Below, in pieces: positions 44,570 to 57,115 of a stretch of DNA of 64,000 bases (position 1 is its first letter; every line of letters begins with the position of its first letter). A program made the position numbers and the translations under genes. Source of the stretch: Nymphaea colorata. Taxonomy: Eukaryota; Streptophyta; Magnoliopsida; Nymphaeales; Nymphaeaceae. The notes beneath the pieces are model-generated. The model was not told where the DNA came from and made no database searches. It was given only the letters and a program-made list of their open reading frames with translations. The stretch is from assembly GCF_008831285.2 (NCBI RefSeq), contig NC_045150.1, positions 13,251,868-13,315,867 of the forward strand. Reading direction: 5' to 3'.

Positions 44570-47500
44570 ATGGAATATCATCGTAGGGGTAAGAAGCGAG
44601 CTGGGCCGTCTTCAGAGGCACATAGAGAGCCCAGCCCAACCCATTCTGATGCACATACTCCGCGGGGTGACGGTGCGTCAGAGCCCCAGTATGCCCAGCT
44701 AGGTGGGGGTGCCCAAACCCCACCGAGACAGACTCCGCCAGTGGATCAGCAGACTATATTGCTGACCACGTTGCAGACGCTGACCACGTTAATGCAGTCT
44801 GTGGTCAGTAATCAGAGAAGTAACGCATCTCCTTCGGGGGACACCAGTGCTCCAGTTCGGGAGAAGGCAACGACAGTGTCTTATCAGCAGTTTATGGCGA
44901 TGCAGCCGCCTATCTTCTCAGGAGGGGGCAGTCATGACAAGGCAAAGGACTGGATTGAAGAGGTTGAACGTATTTTTGGGCTTCTGAAGGTGCCAGAAGA
45001 AGATAGAGTGAACTATGGCTCCTATTTGTTGAAGGGTGATGCCAAGAATTGGTGGCAATCAACTAGTGAGATTCGGTTCGCTGGCCAAGGGTCAATCTCA
45101 TGGAAGCAGTTCAGAGATTCCTTCTTCAGCACATACTTTCCGGTGTATGCCAGAGACAAGAAAATGCAGGAGTTTCTGGATTTGCAGCAGAATCAGTCGA
45201 GCTTAGAAGAGTACATTGCGAGATATCGGCACTTGGAGGTGTATTGCCCACACCTTTACACTACCGATGAGGCCAGAGCAGGCAAGTTTGTGCGCGGGCT
45301 GCGAGATGGACTACGAAGCAAAGTGTTGACAAGTAGACCTCGTGACTTGGATGAGGCGGTTACAATGGCACGATGCATAGAAGAAGATTGGGTGAGGACA
45401 CAGAAGGATCATCAGAAGAAAGCAGGCCAGCATTCACAAGGTGGACGGACACAGGTAAAGCGCCAACACTTTGCGGGCAGGACAAGGCCTTATGAGAGGC
45501 GGGATGACCGAACTTTCAGACGGAACCAGTCTACCCGTAGTGAGGCCACCCAGGGGTCAGTGGCCACTCCGACTTCTCAGAAGTGCCCCACTTGTTCTCG
45601 TGTGCACCTCGGGAAGCTGTGCTATCGGGTGACTGGGGCTTGTTTACACTGCGGAAGTATGGGACACTTCATCAAGGATTGCCCGTTGAAGAAAGAACGA
45701 GATTTGAAGAAGCCTGAAGCCGGTTCTTCTAGCGCACGACAGACGTCGGGACGTGTCTACGCTACTACTGTGGAGGAGCTCCAGGCACACGACCTCGTTG
45801 AAGGTACTTTACTTGTCAGTTCTCATTTTGCTAGAGTGTTATTTGATCCAGGAGCGACACATTCTTTTATATCTAGTCGATTTGCTACCTCACTCGAAGT
45901 GTCGGCTAGAAGAATGCCGTATGTTTTAAAAGTTGTTAGTCCGATGCATGCTCAAGAGTCGTGTCGTGAGTATCTTCCTGATGTGGACGTGGAAATCCTT
46001 CAATTTCACCTACCTGCACAGTTGGTGATCCTCGGTCTCAATGAGTTTGATGTGATTTTGGGTATGGATTGGTTGTATGCGCATTATGCCATTATAGATT
46101 GCAGGAAGAAGCAGATACAGATGTTGACTAATGAGATGCAGCCTGTGGAATTTCGTGCACGTAGGGCCAGTCGAACTGATAAGATATTGGTGTCTGCATT
46201 GAAGGCTAAGCGATGGATAGAAGGTGGAAGCGTTGCCTTCTTGGTCAATGTGTTGATCAATGAGGCTGAACGGATGATATTGCAGGATGTTGCCGTGGTG
46301 AGTGAGTATCCTGATGTGTTTCCTGAGGAATTGTCGAGTTTGCCTCCAACTCGAGAAGTGGAGTTCAAGATAGAGTTGTTACCAGGGACAACTCCCATTT
46401 CTAAGGCACCCTACCGTATGGCACCAGCAGAGTTAGAAGAGTTGAAGAAGCAACTGCAGGAGCTCTTAGATAAGGGCTTCATCCGACCTAGCGTGTCTCC
46501 TTGGGGAGCACCTGTACTGTTTGTGAAAAAGAAAGATGGGACTATGCGCTTGTGTATAGATTATCGTATGTTGAATCAAGTCACCATCAAGAATAAGTAT
46601 CCGCTTCCAAGAATTGAAGACTTGTTTGATCAGCTTAGGAATGCAAAGGTTTTCTCTAAGATCGATCTGAGGACAGGCTACCATCAACTATTGATACGGG
46701 AGGAAGATGTTTCTAAGACTGCCTTTCGAACTAGGTATGGACATTATGAATTCAGGGTCATGCCTTTTGGGTTGACTAATGCTCCCGCAGCGTTCATGGA
46801 CCTCATGAATCGGGTTTTCCAAGAGTTCTTGGATTGTTTTGTTATTGTGTTTGTTGATGATATTTTGGTGTACTCAGAGAGTGAGGCAGAGCACAGAGAC
46901 CACTTGAAAAGTGTGTTAGGTCTTTTGCGCAAGCACAAGCTTTACGCCAAATACTCAAAATGTGAATTTTGGCTAGAGAAGGTAAACTTTCTGGGTCATG
47001 TGATCTCGAAGGATGGAGTATCCGTCGATCCGGCTAAGGTGTCAGCTGTTCAGGACTGGAGAACACCTTGCAGTGTAACTGAGGTTAGAAGCTTTTTGGG
47101 ATTGGCAGGATACTATCGCAGATTCATACAAGACTTTTCGAAAATAGCTACGCCCATGACTAAGCTATTGAGAAAAGGGATGAAGTTTGTGTGGAATGAA
47201 GATTGTGAGAAGAGTTTTCAAACTCTAAAGGACAAGCTTACTTCTGCCCCTATTCTGACGCTTCCATCGGGTCATTCCGGTTTTGTGGTGTACACTGATG
47301 CTTCGGGGATCGGTTATGGTTGTGTGTTGATGCAGCATGGCCGTGTAGTGGCTTATGCATCAAGACAGTTGAAGACCCATGAGCAGCACTATCCCACTCA
47401 TGATTTGGAATTGGGAGCAGTCGTGTTCGCATTGAAGATGTGGAGACACTATCTTTATGGTGTAACATTCGAGGTGTTTACAGATCACAAGTCCCTGAAG

Positions 47501-49180
47501 TATATATCCTCACAAAGGGATCTCAACTTGAGGCAAAGAAGATGGATGGAATATTTAAAGGATTATGATTTCACCATATCGTATCATCCAGGCAAGGCGA
47601 ACGTGGTGGCAGATGCGTTGAGCAGGCATGCCAAGGCGACAATGTGCAGTATGTTGACTCGTTCTTGGACATTATTGCAAGATGTGATAGCTTGGCAGCC
47701 TTGCATTAGTGATGAGCACAAGGCAACGATGACGGCCTTGATTCGGCGTCCTTTGATGGAAGAACTTGTAATGAAACAAAAGGAAGATCCAGAGTTTGCT
47801 AGGAACATGGAAGCAAGCCAGAAGAACGATTCTCTTTGGCATCAAGATGAAGATGGTTCATTGCGTTTTCGGCAGAGATTATGGGTTCCTAGAGATGAAG
47901 GGGTGAAGCGTCTATTGCTTGATGAAGCTCACAAATCTAAGTTTTCTATTCACCCGGGCAGTACAAAGATGTTTCAAGATTTGAGAAGAAATTTTTGGTG
48001 GCCTGGAATGAAGCGTGAAATTGCAGAATATGTGGCAAAGTGCTTGATTTGCCAACAGGTAAAAGCAGAACATCAGCGGCCAGGAGGCTTGTTGCAAAGA
48101 ATCGATATTCCAGTGTGGAAATGGGAAGACATTACGATGGATTTTGTGGTTGGGTTACCTCGTACCAAAAGACAACAGAATGCCATATGGGTGATTGTTG
48201 ATCGACTTACGAAGTCCGCCCACTTTCTGCCAATCAGAATCAGTCAATCATTAGAAAGTCTCGCAGAGTTGTATATTGGCGAGATAGTGAGATTGCATGG
48301 AGTGCCAAAGTCTATCATTTCGGATCGAGATCCGCGTTTTACCTCTAGGTTTTGGGGGCAATTACAGAGGGCTTTGGGTACCAAGCTTAAGATGAGCACA
48401 GCATTTCATCCCCAAACTGATGGGCAATCAGAGAGGACTATTCAGACCTTAGAAGACATGTTGCGTGCATGTGTCTTAGAGTGGAAAGGAGAATGGGACA
48501 AACATGTGAAACTGGCAGAATTTGCTTACAATAACAGTTACCACTCTAGTATTGGGATGGCACCTTTTGAGGCTTTGTATGGAAGACCGTGCAGATCGCC
48601 AACTTGTTGGGCCGAATTGGGTGATGGTAAGATCGAAAGCCCTTTAGTTTTGCAACACTACACCGACCAAGTGGAATTGATAAGAAAGAAGTTGTTGACT
48701 GCTCAGAGTAGACAGAAAAGTTATGCTGACATTCGTCGTAGAGAATTGGCTTTTGAGGTGGGTGATCATGTGTTTTTAAAGATTTCTCCTACTAAGGGTG
48801 TTTTTCGCTTTGGTGCGAAGGGAAAATTGAGCCCGAGGTTTGTAGGACCTTTTGAGATATTAGAGAAGATTGGGGAGGTGGCATACAGATTGGCGTTACC
48901 ACCAGATTTGAGTCATGTTCATGACGTTTTCCATGTTTCCATGCTTCGAAAATACGTACCCGACCCGACACATGTGATTGATTTTCAAGGTATTCTAGTA
49001 CAAGATGATTTGACAATGGAAGAACAGCCCATTAGAATTGTGGATCATCGAGAGCAAGTGCTTCGCACCAAGAGGATTCCTTTAGTGAAAGTGGAATGGC
49101 AGTACCATGGGTTGAAGGAGAGTACATGGGAGCATGAGGAGGACATGCGGAAGAGATATCCGCACTTGTTCTTGTATTGA
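44570..49180 (+). CDS. Gag-Pol polyprotein of Tekay-type chromovirus
   Basis: 1536 residues from the ATG at 44570; an upstream in-frame TTG is not a likely start. Gag ([14 protein letters not shown], then NWWQS) is followed by a CCHC zinc knuckle from residue 358 ([14 protein letters not shown]). The protease has [12 protein letters not shown] (Asp 426). The reverse transcriptase has [21 protein letters not shown] and FVDD at 761-764. RNase H has YTDAS (Asp 910). The integrase has a zinc-binding H1121, H1128, C1158, C1161 and the catalytic triad D1191, D1252, E1288 (60 and 35 residue spacing). The C terminus [19 protein letters not shown] is chromodomain-like, which in chromoviruses guides insertion to heterochromatin. 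No stop or frameshift is present. Confidence 0.97.
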   Translation: MEYHRRGKKRAGPSSEAHREPSPTHSDAHTPRGDGASEPQYAQLGGGAQTPPRQTPPVDQQTILLTTLQTLTTLMQSVVSNQRSNASPSGDTSAPVREKATTVSYQQFMAMQPPIFSGGGSHDKAKDWIEEVERIFGLLKVPEEDRVNYGSYLLKGDAKNWWQSTSEIRFAGQGSISWKQFRDSFFSTYFPVYARDKKMQEFLDLQQNQSSLEEYIARYRHLEVYCPHLYTTDEARAGKFVRGLRDGLRSKVLTSRPRDLDEAVTMARCIEEDWVRTQKDHQKKAGQHSQGGRTQVKRQHFAGRTRPYERRDDRTFRRNQSTRSEATQGSVATPTSQKCPTCSRVHLGKLCYRVTGACLHCGSMGHFIKDCPLKKERDLKKPEAGSSSARQTSGRVYATTVEELQAHDLVEGTLLVSSHFARVLFDPGATHSFISSRFATSLEVSARRMPYVLKVVSPMHAQESCREYLPDVDVEILQFHLPAQLVILGLNEFDVILGMDWLYAHYAIIDCRKKQIQMLTNEMQPVEFRARRASRTDKILVSALKAKRWIEGGSVAFLVNVLINEAERMILQDVAVVSEYPDVFPEELSSLPPTREVEFKIELLPGTTPISKAPYRMAPAELEELKKQLQELLDKGFIRPSVSPWGAPVLFVKKKDGTMRLCIDYRMLNQVTIKNKYPLPRIEDLFDQLRNAKVFSKIDLRTGYHQLLIREEDVSKTAFRTRYGHYEFRVMPFGLTNAPAAFMDLMNRVFQEFLDCFVIVFVDDILVYSESEAEHRDHLKSVLGLLRKHKLYAKYSKCEFWLEKVNFLGHVISKDGVSVDPAKVSAVQDWRTPCSVTEVRSFLGLAGYYRRFIQDFSKIATPMTKLLRKGMKFVWNEDCEKSFQTLKDKLTSAPILTLPSGHSGFVVYTDASGIGYGCVLMQHGRVVAYASRQLKTHEQHYPTHDLELGAVVFALKMWRHYLYGVTFEVFTDHKSLKYISSQRDLNLRQRRWMEYLKDYDFTISYHPGKANVVADALSRHAKATMCSMLTRSWTLLQDVIAWQPCISDEHKATMTALIRRPLMEELVMKQKEDPEFARNMEASQKNDSLWHQDEDGSLRFRQRLWVPRDEGVKRLLLDEAHKSKFSIHPGSTKMFQDLRRNFWWPGMKREIAEYVAKCLICQQVKAEHQRPGGLLQRIDIPVWKWEDITMDFVVGLPRTKRQQNAIWVIVDRLTKSAHFLPIRISQSLESLAELYIGEIVRLHGVPKSIISDRDPRFTSRFWGQLQRALGTKLKMSTAFHPQTDGQSERTIQTLEDMLRACVLEWKGEWDKHVKLAEFAYNNSYHSSIGMAPFEALYGRPCRSPTCWAELGDGKIESPLVLQHYTDQVELIRKKLLTAQSRQKSYADIRRRELAFEVGDHVFLKISPTKGVFRFGAKGKLSPRFVGPFEILEKIGEVAYRLALPPDLSHVHDVFHVSMLRKYVPDPTHVIDFQGILVQDDLTMEEQPIRIVDHREQVLRTKRIPLVKVEWQYHGLKESTWEHEEDMRKRYPHLFLY

Positions 49181-49217
49181 GGTATGAGCTAAATTTCGAG
49201 GACGAAATTTTCTTTTT

Positions 49218-49229
49218 AGGAGGGTAGGA
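49218..49229 (+). other. Polypurine tract
   Basis: AGGAGGGTAGGA immediately precedes the 3' LTR. It would prime plus-strand DNA synthesis. Confidence 0.85.
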
Positions 49230-52226
49230 TGTAATGCTCGTTGGTTCAACGGGTCGGGTCGAGCTAGGGTCCAGACCCGGAACCGACCCCCACTCGCGTA
49301 AGGGCCCGACGCGAGGCCCTTCTCCCTCGCCTTTCCCTTCCTTCTTCGTTGTCTCCGGTGGTCTCCTGTGGCAGCGCAGAGGGAGGAGAGTGACGGTCGG
49401 GTGGTGGTGGCTGGAACGGCGACGGCGACGGCGACGGAGGTGGCAGCGGCGACGGCGGCGGCGGCTGCTGGGTAAACCCTCTCTCTCTCGTGCGATTTTT
49501 CTTGCTCTGCCACTCATGCCCTTTTGTCTGTTTTGCTCTCTGCCGCACGTCCCCTCTTCTTCTCTCTCGCCATTTTCTTTCCCCTCTTTCCGCTGGTTCT
49601 CTACCGCTCGACCCTCTTCTCACTCACCCGCACTCCCCCGCCTGCTCTTTCTCTCTCTTCTCACCCCACGGCTGTTTTCCCCCTTGACCGAACCCTTCCT
49701 CTCTCTGTCTCTCCTCTCTGCCAGCGTCCCTTTCCTTTGTTTATTTCAGTTTTTTTTCCCAACTACTACCGTGGGTCTTTCCTAGCAACAGAGTTGTGTT
49801 AAAATTTTTGGGCGTTTGGGGTTGGTTTGCAGTTTTGGGGACGTTTTTCCCCTCTTACCTGCTAGTAGGGTGTGTAGTGAGCAGCGACAGCAAGCAATCT
49901 CGAGCATTGGCACTTGATCGGACGTGTGAAGTGGTTGCTAGAAGGGTTGTAGCAGTTTGGACGCTTGTTTGGGGTGAGCAATACCTAATCAAGCTCAAAA
50001 TGATGAGTATTTATCTTTTAGAGCATGTGTAATTATGGTTCGAGCATGCTAGAGCTTAGAATTGATGATTTTGGGACGCATGTTAGTAATTTTGTTTTTG
50101 GGAGAAACTTAGGATTTGCGTTGGAAAGTGATGATTCATGTACTTAATGATCGTTTTAGCATGATGGATTAAGTTTCGAAGCTTTAAGGAAACATGGTAG
50201 AGATTGTGAGGTTGTGGGGAAGTTTTGGAACCGTCTTAGGGAGTGTAGCGCAGACTTCGGTGAACGGGTGTATCATGAAGTTAATTAGGGATATATGCGT
50301 TTTGGGATGTGACTTGAGGTTGATGTCTTACTTAAAGAACGTTATTGAGGAAGGATTTAGTGACGGTTTGATTGATGGTTGAAGGCCTTGATAATTCAAG
50401 GCAACGTCAAGACGTAAAGGAGGAGGCCTTGTGGAGAGCCCGTTGGTCGACACTACCTGTCGATGCCCTCTTGAGGCGCTGACACGTGCCTCAAGGATTT
50501 TATTTTTGTATCTGTTCATTTCTGGTTGATTGGTGTAGGAATCTAGTAGAAACCTTATTCTTGTTTATGTTTGCAGGTGCACCGGGCTCATCCCGTCGAC
50601 CTTGAGTTCGAAGCTTGAGGCATTTTGAAGAATTTGGTGAGCGCGCCACAGGTATGGCAACTTTCCAGGCAAATTCCTGCCTGGGGCAATTGTGTGATTG
50701 GGTGCTCCTAGGATCAAGGGATCCTAGGATTGTGATGTTAATTGATTGACGGTTTTGTGATTGAGTATGTGTATGTTGCTTACGTGATATGAATGGGTTA
50801 GAAAGATTATTAGTCATTCGATTTAAAAATGTTACGCATTGGCATCTGCATGCTAGAATTGATATCTGTTTAGGACAGATGAGGTGGGGTATCGAGTCGA
50901 GTGTCTCATCGACCCCAATTGTGCATTAGAAAGCATCATAGAATGATAACTGCATAGGACAGCTACGAGCCAACCGCAGATCGAGACTACTCTCTGTGGA
51001 TTGGCTATGTTTTTCAAAGAGGTGATTGACATGATTGATGTGATGATTGATATAAATGTGTATGTTGTTGCATATGCATTGCCATGGGCAACGATGCAAA
51101 TGGATGTTTGGAGGGTAGTTGTACCCGTATGGTATGACGGCTAGCAATGACTGTTACTGTATGTATAGACCTCATGTGGAGGTAATCGGAGGTGTGGGTG
51201 CACTCGGGAAGTGTACTAACCTCGTGTGTTAGTCAGTCTTCTTGTGAATGTGTAACTGTAATGATAAGAATGAATAACTAAGAGATGAGAGGCCAGTGGG
51301 ATGTGGCTATGTGTTTGGGAGACGTCCCCCTTGATTGCCACTGGTCTCGCCTGTCAGAGCGCAGGCGGTGCAAGGCCCCAGGGTTCTGTTGTGTGTTGTG
51401 CTTGGAGCGTTGGGCTCCTGCCTTCCCAACCTGGGTGTCCTAGGGAAGGCTGAGTATCTCACCTTGGACGTCACACATCCAGGGATGAGTGCTCTACCGC
51501 TGCAGCGGGTGAAATGGATCCATACTGTTATGGGCCACCACGGGGGTTGTCTCTCGGCTGTAGGCCGCCCGCGGTGTGCACGTGCCTGTGTTGCACCCAC
51601 AGGAACTGTTAATGCACTAAAGTTAATGAAAATGCAAAGTGTTTGACAGAATGCATGTGACTGACGTATATGTGATTGATATGAATGCAAGTGTTATGTT
51701 TAAGCATGCTTCGCATGTGACTGATGTTGTGTTAGTGTGGCCACCAAGTGGCTTTTACGTGTCGCACTCAGACACGACATGACGATAGATGGGTTGATAT
51801 TTGTCCCTTTATTTGAGCCTTACTTGAGAGGGTTTGGCATTTTTCTGGCTTGTTGCCATACTGCGAAGGCTAAGCCTTCAGTTGTTTCCTTTTTTCAGGT
51901 TTTGGTGTACCCGGGGCAGCAGGCTGAGCAGATGGCTACACTCACGTCCTACTGGGGAGGTTTTGGGTTTTGTTTTGTCCTTGTAGTGCCGGCGCGTCGG
52001 GTTTTTGGTTTTACTGATGCCTTGTTTTGATGAGGCATCGATGTTGTGATTTTGGGGCATTTTTGTCAAATGTACAATTGAATTGAAATGCTATATAATG
52101 GAAAGCTTGCCCCATTGTTTTGAATTGCTTGGCTCATTCCTTTTTGAACTATTGTGTAGTCACACCTCGATGTTGGATGTTAAAAAAAAAAAAATGTTTG
52201 AGTGTCAAAAAGGTCGGGGTGTGACA
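49230..52226 (+). repeat. 3' LTR of Tekay element
   Basis: 2997 bp, practically identical to 41336-44333. Two of the three substitutions (49248 and 51774) are G-to-A changes at CpG dinucleotides, as expected from cytosine methylation. Confidence 0.97.
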
Positions 52227-52231
52227 GTTAT
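52227..52231. repeat. TSD of Tekay element, right
   Basis: GTTAT, identical to 41331-41335. Confidence 0.95.
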
Positions 52232-52435
52232 CGTCGAGGGTAAAGGTGGACGGTGAAAACATAAAAAAATCGAGGTTAAGACTTAAATCGGGTTATAAAA
52301 GTGGTTCGGATCAGGTCTGACCCAGACCCGATCCAAAATGTATCCAAGCGTGTCCGCGTGTCGAGATCGGCGTGTCGAAGTGTTGATGCCGGTACGTGAC
52401 CAAATCTGCCGTGTCTGTGTCGCATAGCATGTCGC

Positions 52436-53698
52436 CCATTACATAAATCTAACCCCGCAACAAATGCAATAATTTTTCCCTTGTCATTACCAGCATCCGC
52501 ATCCAAGATCACTGACTTTTGATCATGAGGATAAATTGCCCCAACTTTCTTTTGCTTTTTTTCCTTTCAATTTAAATGAACCAAGGCACTACATTTGTTT
52601 AACTATAATTTTGACGTTCCTATATTTGATATTTTACATTGTTTCTTTCTCAATCTTCTTGATAGCATGTTTTGTGGCAGATTTGGCATCGTGTTCAACC
52701 CAATTGGTTTCTTTCTTCAGCTTCTTGACCTGAAGCCATTTGACATTTCCTTGATATTAGCTTGCCAGTGTATAAAAGAACAGGCTTTTGCGGGCTCCAA
52801 TTGCAGGTCCACTTGGGTCAAAGACGAAGAATGAATATGATCTTTTGTTGGTTCATCGGTTCCACTGACGTAAGATCAATAAGTCATCTGCCTCCCCACC
52901 CTTTTCTGTTGGATTTTGTTCTTTTGGTTTCTCGTTAAAAGATTTCCTATGTATTTCTTTATTTTGGTTTTCCAATGGAACTTGCTTATAAAATACACTG
53001 TGTTGCTTCTGTGTTGCAGGATACGAATATCCAAGTAGATAGAACATGAAACCGAGCAAGGATTATATATGTTGATGCCAAGACATGCTTAAATGTTGAA
53101 GTGTCCACAAGTGTTGATGGTTAACTAAACTTTATTGATGTAAGAAAAAAAGTAACTTTTCTGAATGAGATTGAAGCTTCACATGTGGACAATGGTCATG
53201 AACCAGATGAAGGTACCAAGGAAACAGAGGAGGTTCTAAAGACACACCAAGCTAAACTTGACAACCTTTGGATTCTTTAGAATTGAAAGTGAAGACGTGA
53301 TTAACATTTCCATAAAGCAACTAGAGAAGCAACACTTTTACATGCAAACAATTCAATTGCATATAAACCTGAAGGATGGAGAGTTAAAAAAATCATATGC
53401 TACAGCTAACAAAGTGGTATTTATCACACAGAAATAGCTAAAGTTTTGTTGAATAGGAATGTTAAAAAAATGAAAATAGAAGGGAGCAACAGGAGTTCCT
53501 AGCTACATAACCGTGCATGTGCACGCTAGAATGAACACCGCATAGCATATGAATAAGCCAGATCATGCTCTTCAACGAGTGAGGAATCTACATAGATATG
53601 TCTTAGTTGTTATACGTCCCGTTGGGCTTGGAATGAATCCTCCAAGGCTACAGTGGTGATTGAGATCACCGGTATATAAACGCCTATAGGCGGTGACA
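52436..53698. other. Non-coding stretch
   Basis: Fragments of open frame (for example 52595-52834 and around 53150-53260) have no recognised family. Nothing else is seen. Confidence 0.35.
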
Positions 53699-54269
53699 TT
53701 TTGCAGCAAGGGCGGAGGCATGATTTTTTTCAGGGCAGGGCAAACGGTCCAACGAACTATAATATATTATATTATTATTATATATATATATATATACTTA
53801 TACACTTTATATAATATTTGCAAACCACAAGATAGTAAAAGTAAACATATGTCGTATATAATTGCCCATGTCATTAACGTGAAGCACGACCTGTTCTACG
53901 ACACATTTAATAATTGCTTGTGTCATTAGCACAAAGCGCAATCTGTTCTCAGCAGATAAGGTGCTCTGTTTCTATTACAGTGATGTAAGTGTAAACAGTG
54001 AGCACAAGGTGGACATACAAATATCACAACTCAAAATATAGCAAACAAATACATCTAAAAACCCCAAAATCAAAACTTGTTACTTACCTAAAACAAGCAG
54101 TTTTGTATTCTTTATATGTAACACAATCAGTTTTTTCTTCTGTTTTTATTGAAAATAGTTACATATCATCATTCATTCACCTGCAATAAAATATAAACAA
54201 AAACTACATCATTTAATATTGAAACTAAATAATGACTTAAATAAACATTAACATAAAAATAATGCAACA

Positions 54270-56700
54270 AAATACTTTACATATGGCAATTGTGCTCTAC
54301 GACTTTTCATCTTGTAAAATGCATCAATAATATAATTGGAGTCAAACATTTGGGTAATTTCTTTTTCAATATACAAAAGCAAACAATCAGCAAAGAATTC
54401 ATCCTCTATTTTGTTACGCAATCTTGTTTTAATAAGCTTCATAGCAGAGAATGCCCTTTCTGTGGTTGCAGTGGACACAGGAAGCGTTAGAATGAGACTA
54501 AGCAACCTGTATAGATAAGGATATCTTTCACTTTTTCTACTATGTACCATTGTTTGACATACATCTGATAGTGTACCCAAATTTGGAAAACTTGGATGAT
54601 GACAAATATTATTCTTATAATTCTTCAACTGATAATTTAAACTCATAAGATCTGAGTATAGAAAATCTTCAGGATAAAACTTCTCTGCAAGAGTGTATGC
54701 ATATTGTGCATTAAATGACTCATATTGATCTCTAGGGTCGAATGTCGATATCAAACATAGTATTTCCAAAGAATTTTCATTAAATCTACTATTCAACTCT
54801 ACCAGTTGAGAATCAATGGTAGCAATAAAAATATCGACATGATAATGATGTCTCACTGTAATGAAATTACATTCACGATGAAAACGTGATCCTCTGACAA
54901 AATATTGAACATCCATATCTAGAATAGGGATATCATGTGTCACACAAAATGCTCTCAGAGTATCTATAAATGAATCCCAACCATTCTCCCTAAGTTCTTG
55001 TAGGAACTTTTTTGAATTATAAACCATAGTCATTGCATTTAAAATGTCTTGTCTTTGCCTTTGTAATGACTGACAAAGAGTATCACTCTGTCCCAAAATT
55101 TGTTGTACCAAGTGTAAAATAAATACAAAGTCAAAGGATGTGATCATGTCGTAAGCTGAAAGACCTTCACCCTGTATTTGAGATGATGATCCATTGTCTT
55201 TTAAATTTTTCAATACTACACATGTTGCATTGAACATTTTTATTAAACTACACGCAGACACAAAATGAGATCTCCATTAGTATCACCAGGCCGTTGTAGT
55301 GATCTAATTTGATTAAGTCCTCTTTCAGTTTCAAGTTCATCTATAGCAATTCTGAATGCAAATTCATTTGCTTGAGCTTCATGCAATTCATCATTACATT
55401 TACTGCTTGCACTAACAACATTAATTACATATGTTAACTGTTCAAAAATTTATGAACATGGCCAACTTTTTTTGAAGCTGCAACAAGTGCAATTTGTAAT
55501 CTATGAGCAACAAAATGAACATAATATGCATAAAGACATTCATTTAAAATTAATGTTTGCAATCCATTCAATTTGCCTCGCATATTACTAGCACCATCAT
55601 ATCCTTGACCTCGTAGATCTTGAATGCTAAGATTATGTTGAGACAACAAAGTAGAAATTGCATTCTTCAAAGTAATTGTTGTAGTATCCTTTACATGCAC
55701 AACATCTAAAAATCGCTTTTGAACTTGACCTTGCTTATTAGCAAATCTAAGAACAATAGCCATTTGCTCTCTCTTGAACTCATCTCGAGCTTTATCAATA
55801 ATAATACAATATTTAGTGTCAACAATTTCTTTTATAATTTTAGCTCTCACTTTACTTGCAAAAATATGTAAAATTTCTTTCTGAATGTAGGTGATGTATA
55901 TTTAGCATTCTTTGGAACATTATCCAAGACAACTTGTGCAACTTTGTCATTATAACTAGCTAAAGTTTTAATGAACTCAATAAAGTTACTTGATTCATTG
56001 AACTTGAACTTTCATCATGGCCTCTAAAAGTACAAGCTTGAAATGTTAACCAACGAACTACGTCTACAGATGCCTTCAATCTCAAGCGGTTGTTGTGAAC
56101 AAGCTTTGAACTTTGCTTTTCAATCATTTTATCTATGTGTTTGCTTTGACGACTTAAGTCATTAAATGCACTCACATTCATATTATGGGGTGAATTTTGA
56201 CTTGTCCCTTCATGAATAAGAAATCCACATTGTTTCTCACTACCACTCACCCTCTTCCAAACTCTGAATTCTTCAGTAATAAATGGACTGTCATTTGAAT
56301 ATGGAGTACTGAAGAGATAACACGGCAAACAGTATGCACTATCTGTCTTGGGAGAATATTCTAACCATGGAAATTTTTGAAACCATGAAGCTTAAAATTT
56401 ACGAGGATGACTTGAAGTGCCTGACACTGGATATCTATTAAGTTTGTGTTGATATGGCCATAATTAATATATGCTCGTCTAACTTCATCTCTCTCATTTA
56501 CTGATATCTCTCATATAGGACATCGCAACCCTAGATCACGCACGAGACTTTCTACAGTTTCAATTTTTAAATACTTAAAAGGTGGAGAATCTGAGTCACA
56601 AAGAACAGTATCAAGAGCTTTCGGACTAGAACAACCAGTATTTTGGTTTTTCTCCCCCTTGGTTTTCTCCCCTTTGGTTTATTTCCTCTTGATTTTCTCC
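54270..56700 (-). pseudogene. hAT transposase (ZMYM1-like, DUF4371), frameshifted
   Basis: In order on the minus strand: PPFKYLKIETVESLVRDLGL; ERDEVRRAYINYG; the TTF-type zinc finger part SWFQKFPWLEYS, CLPCYLFSTPYS; FRGHDESSSSMNQ; the catalytic-core part YCIIIDKARDEFKREQM and LRGQGYDGASNMRG; YYVHFVAHRLQIALVA; RPGDT followed in a shifted frame by WRSHF; and the C-terminal hAT dimerisation segment YRLLSLILTLPVSTATTERA, FSAMKLIKTRLRNK. This is the layout of plant zinc-finger MYM-type-1-like hAT transposases (roughly 700-800 residues). Frame changes near 56420, 55985, 55890, 55433 and 55270, and a stop near 56513, inactivate it. It would bind the TIRs and catalyse cut-and-paste transposition. Confidence 0.9.
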
Positions 56701-56764
56701 CTCTTGATCAATAACTTGTTTTATTTTTTGAAATAATCTTGAATATTTTTCATCTTCTACTCAA

Positions 56765-57083
56765 TAAACTAACATGAAAAACCTGAAATTTAAAATAGAC
56801 AATAAGATTTAAACATTTTAGATATATACAAACCCAATAAACATAGCACAATGCAAGCAACATATGAAGATCTCATGATGCCAAACAATAAAAAAAATGT
56901 GAACATACAAAATTGAAGAACATATTAATGCAAACCTAATCCTTATTCTTCCCTTTATTGCAGCCAAAAAATTAGGTTCAAATGTCTGGCATTCCATGTC
57001 GTTGGCATCATATACAACAAAAAGCTTTTAAGCCTGCATTACCTAAAGACATTATTCCAACAGTAACATTACTCACTTAACTA

Positions 57084-57115
<32 letters not shown>

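Larger units (their letters stand above)
41336..52226 (+). mobile_element. Full-length Ty3/gypsy chromovirus, Tekay/Del type
   Basis: This 10,891-bp element has two 3-kb LTRs bounded by TG...CA, perfect 5-bp TSDs, an initiator-Met-tRNA primer binding site, a single gag-pol ORF and a polypurine tract. LTR length, domain order with a C-terminal chromodomain-like segment, and the AATTTCGAGGACGAAATT signature after the stop suit the Tekay (Del) clade of plant chromoviruses. By eye the LTRs differ by only three substitutions and one base in an A run, and the ORF has no stops, so the insertion is recent and may be autonomous. Confidence 0.95.
40897..52427. mobile_element. hAT-like non-autonomous element (about 640 bp) split by the Tekay insertion
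   Basis: The left end CTATGTCACATGGATATGG (40897) and the right end, reverse-complemented, CTATGCGACACAGACACGG (52427) match at 13 of 19 positions. The flanks are CATATCGC (40889-40896) and CATGTCGC (52428-52435), an 8-bp TSD with one transition. Removing the 10,891-bp retrotransposon and one 5-bp TSD leaves about 635 bp (40897-41335 plus 52232-52427). The CGTGTCxGTGTCG-rich ends are common in plant non-autonomous hAT-like elements. Confidence 0.6.

Noticed and set aside
49032-49517. Minus-strand 161-codon frame crossing the gag-pol/LTR junction
   Set aside because: It runs antisense across two unrelated parts of the retrotransposon and is composition-driven.
53140-53480. Possible copia-like coding remnant
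   Set aside because: Some words look coding, but no domain signature could be aligned in any frame.
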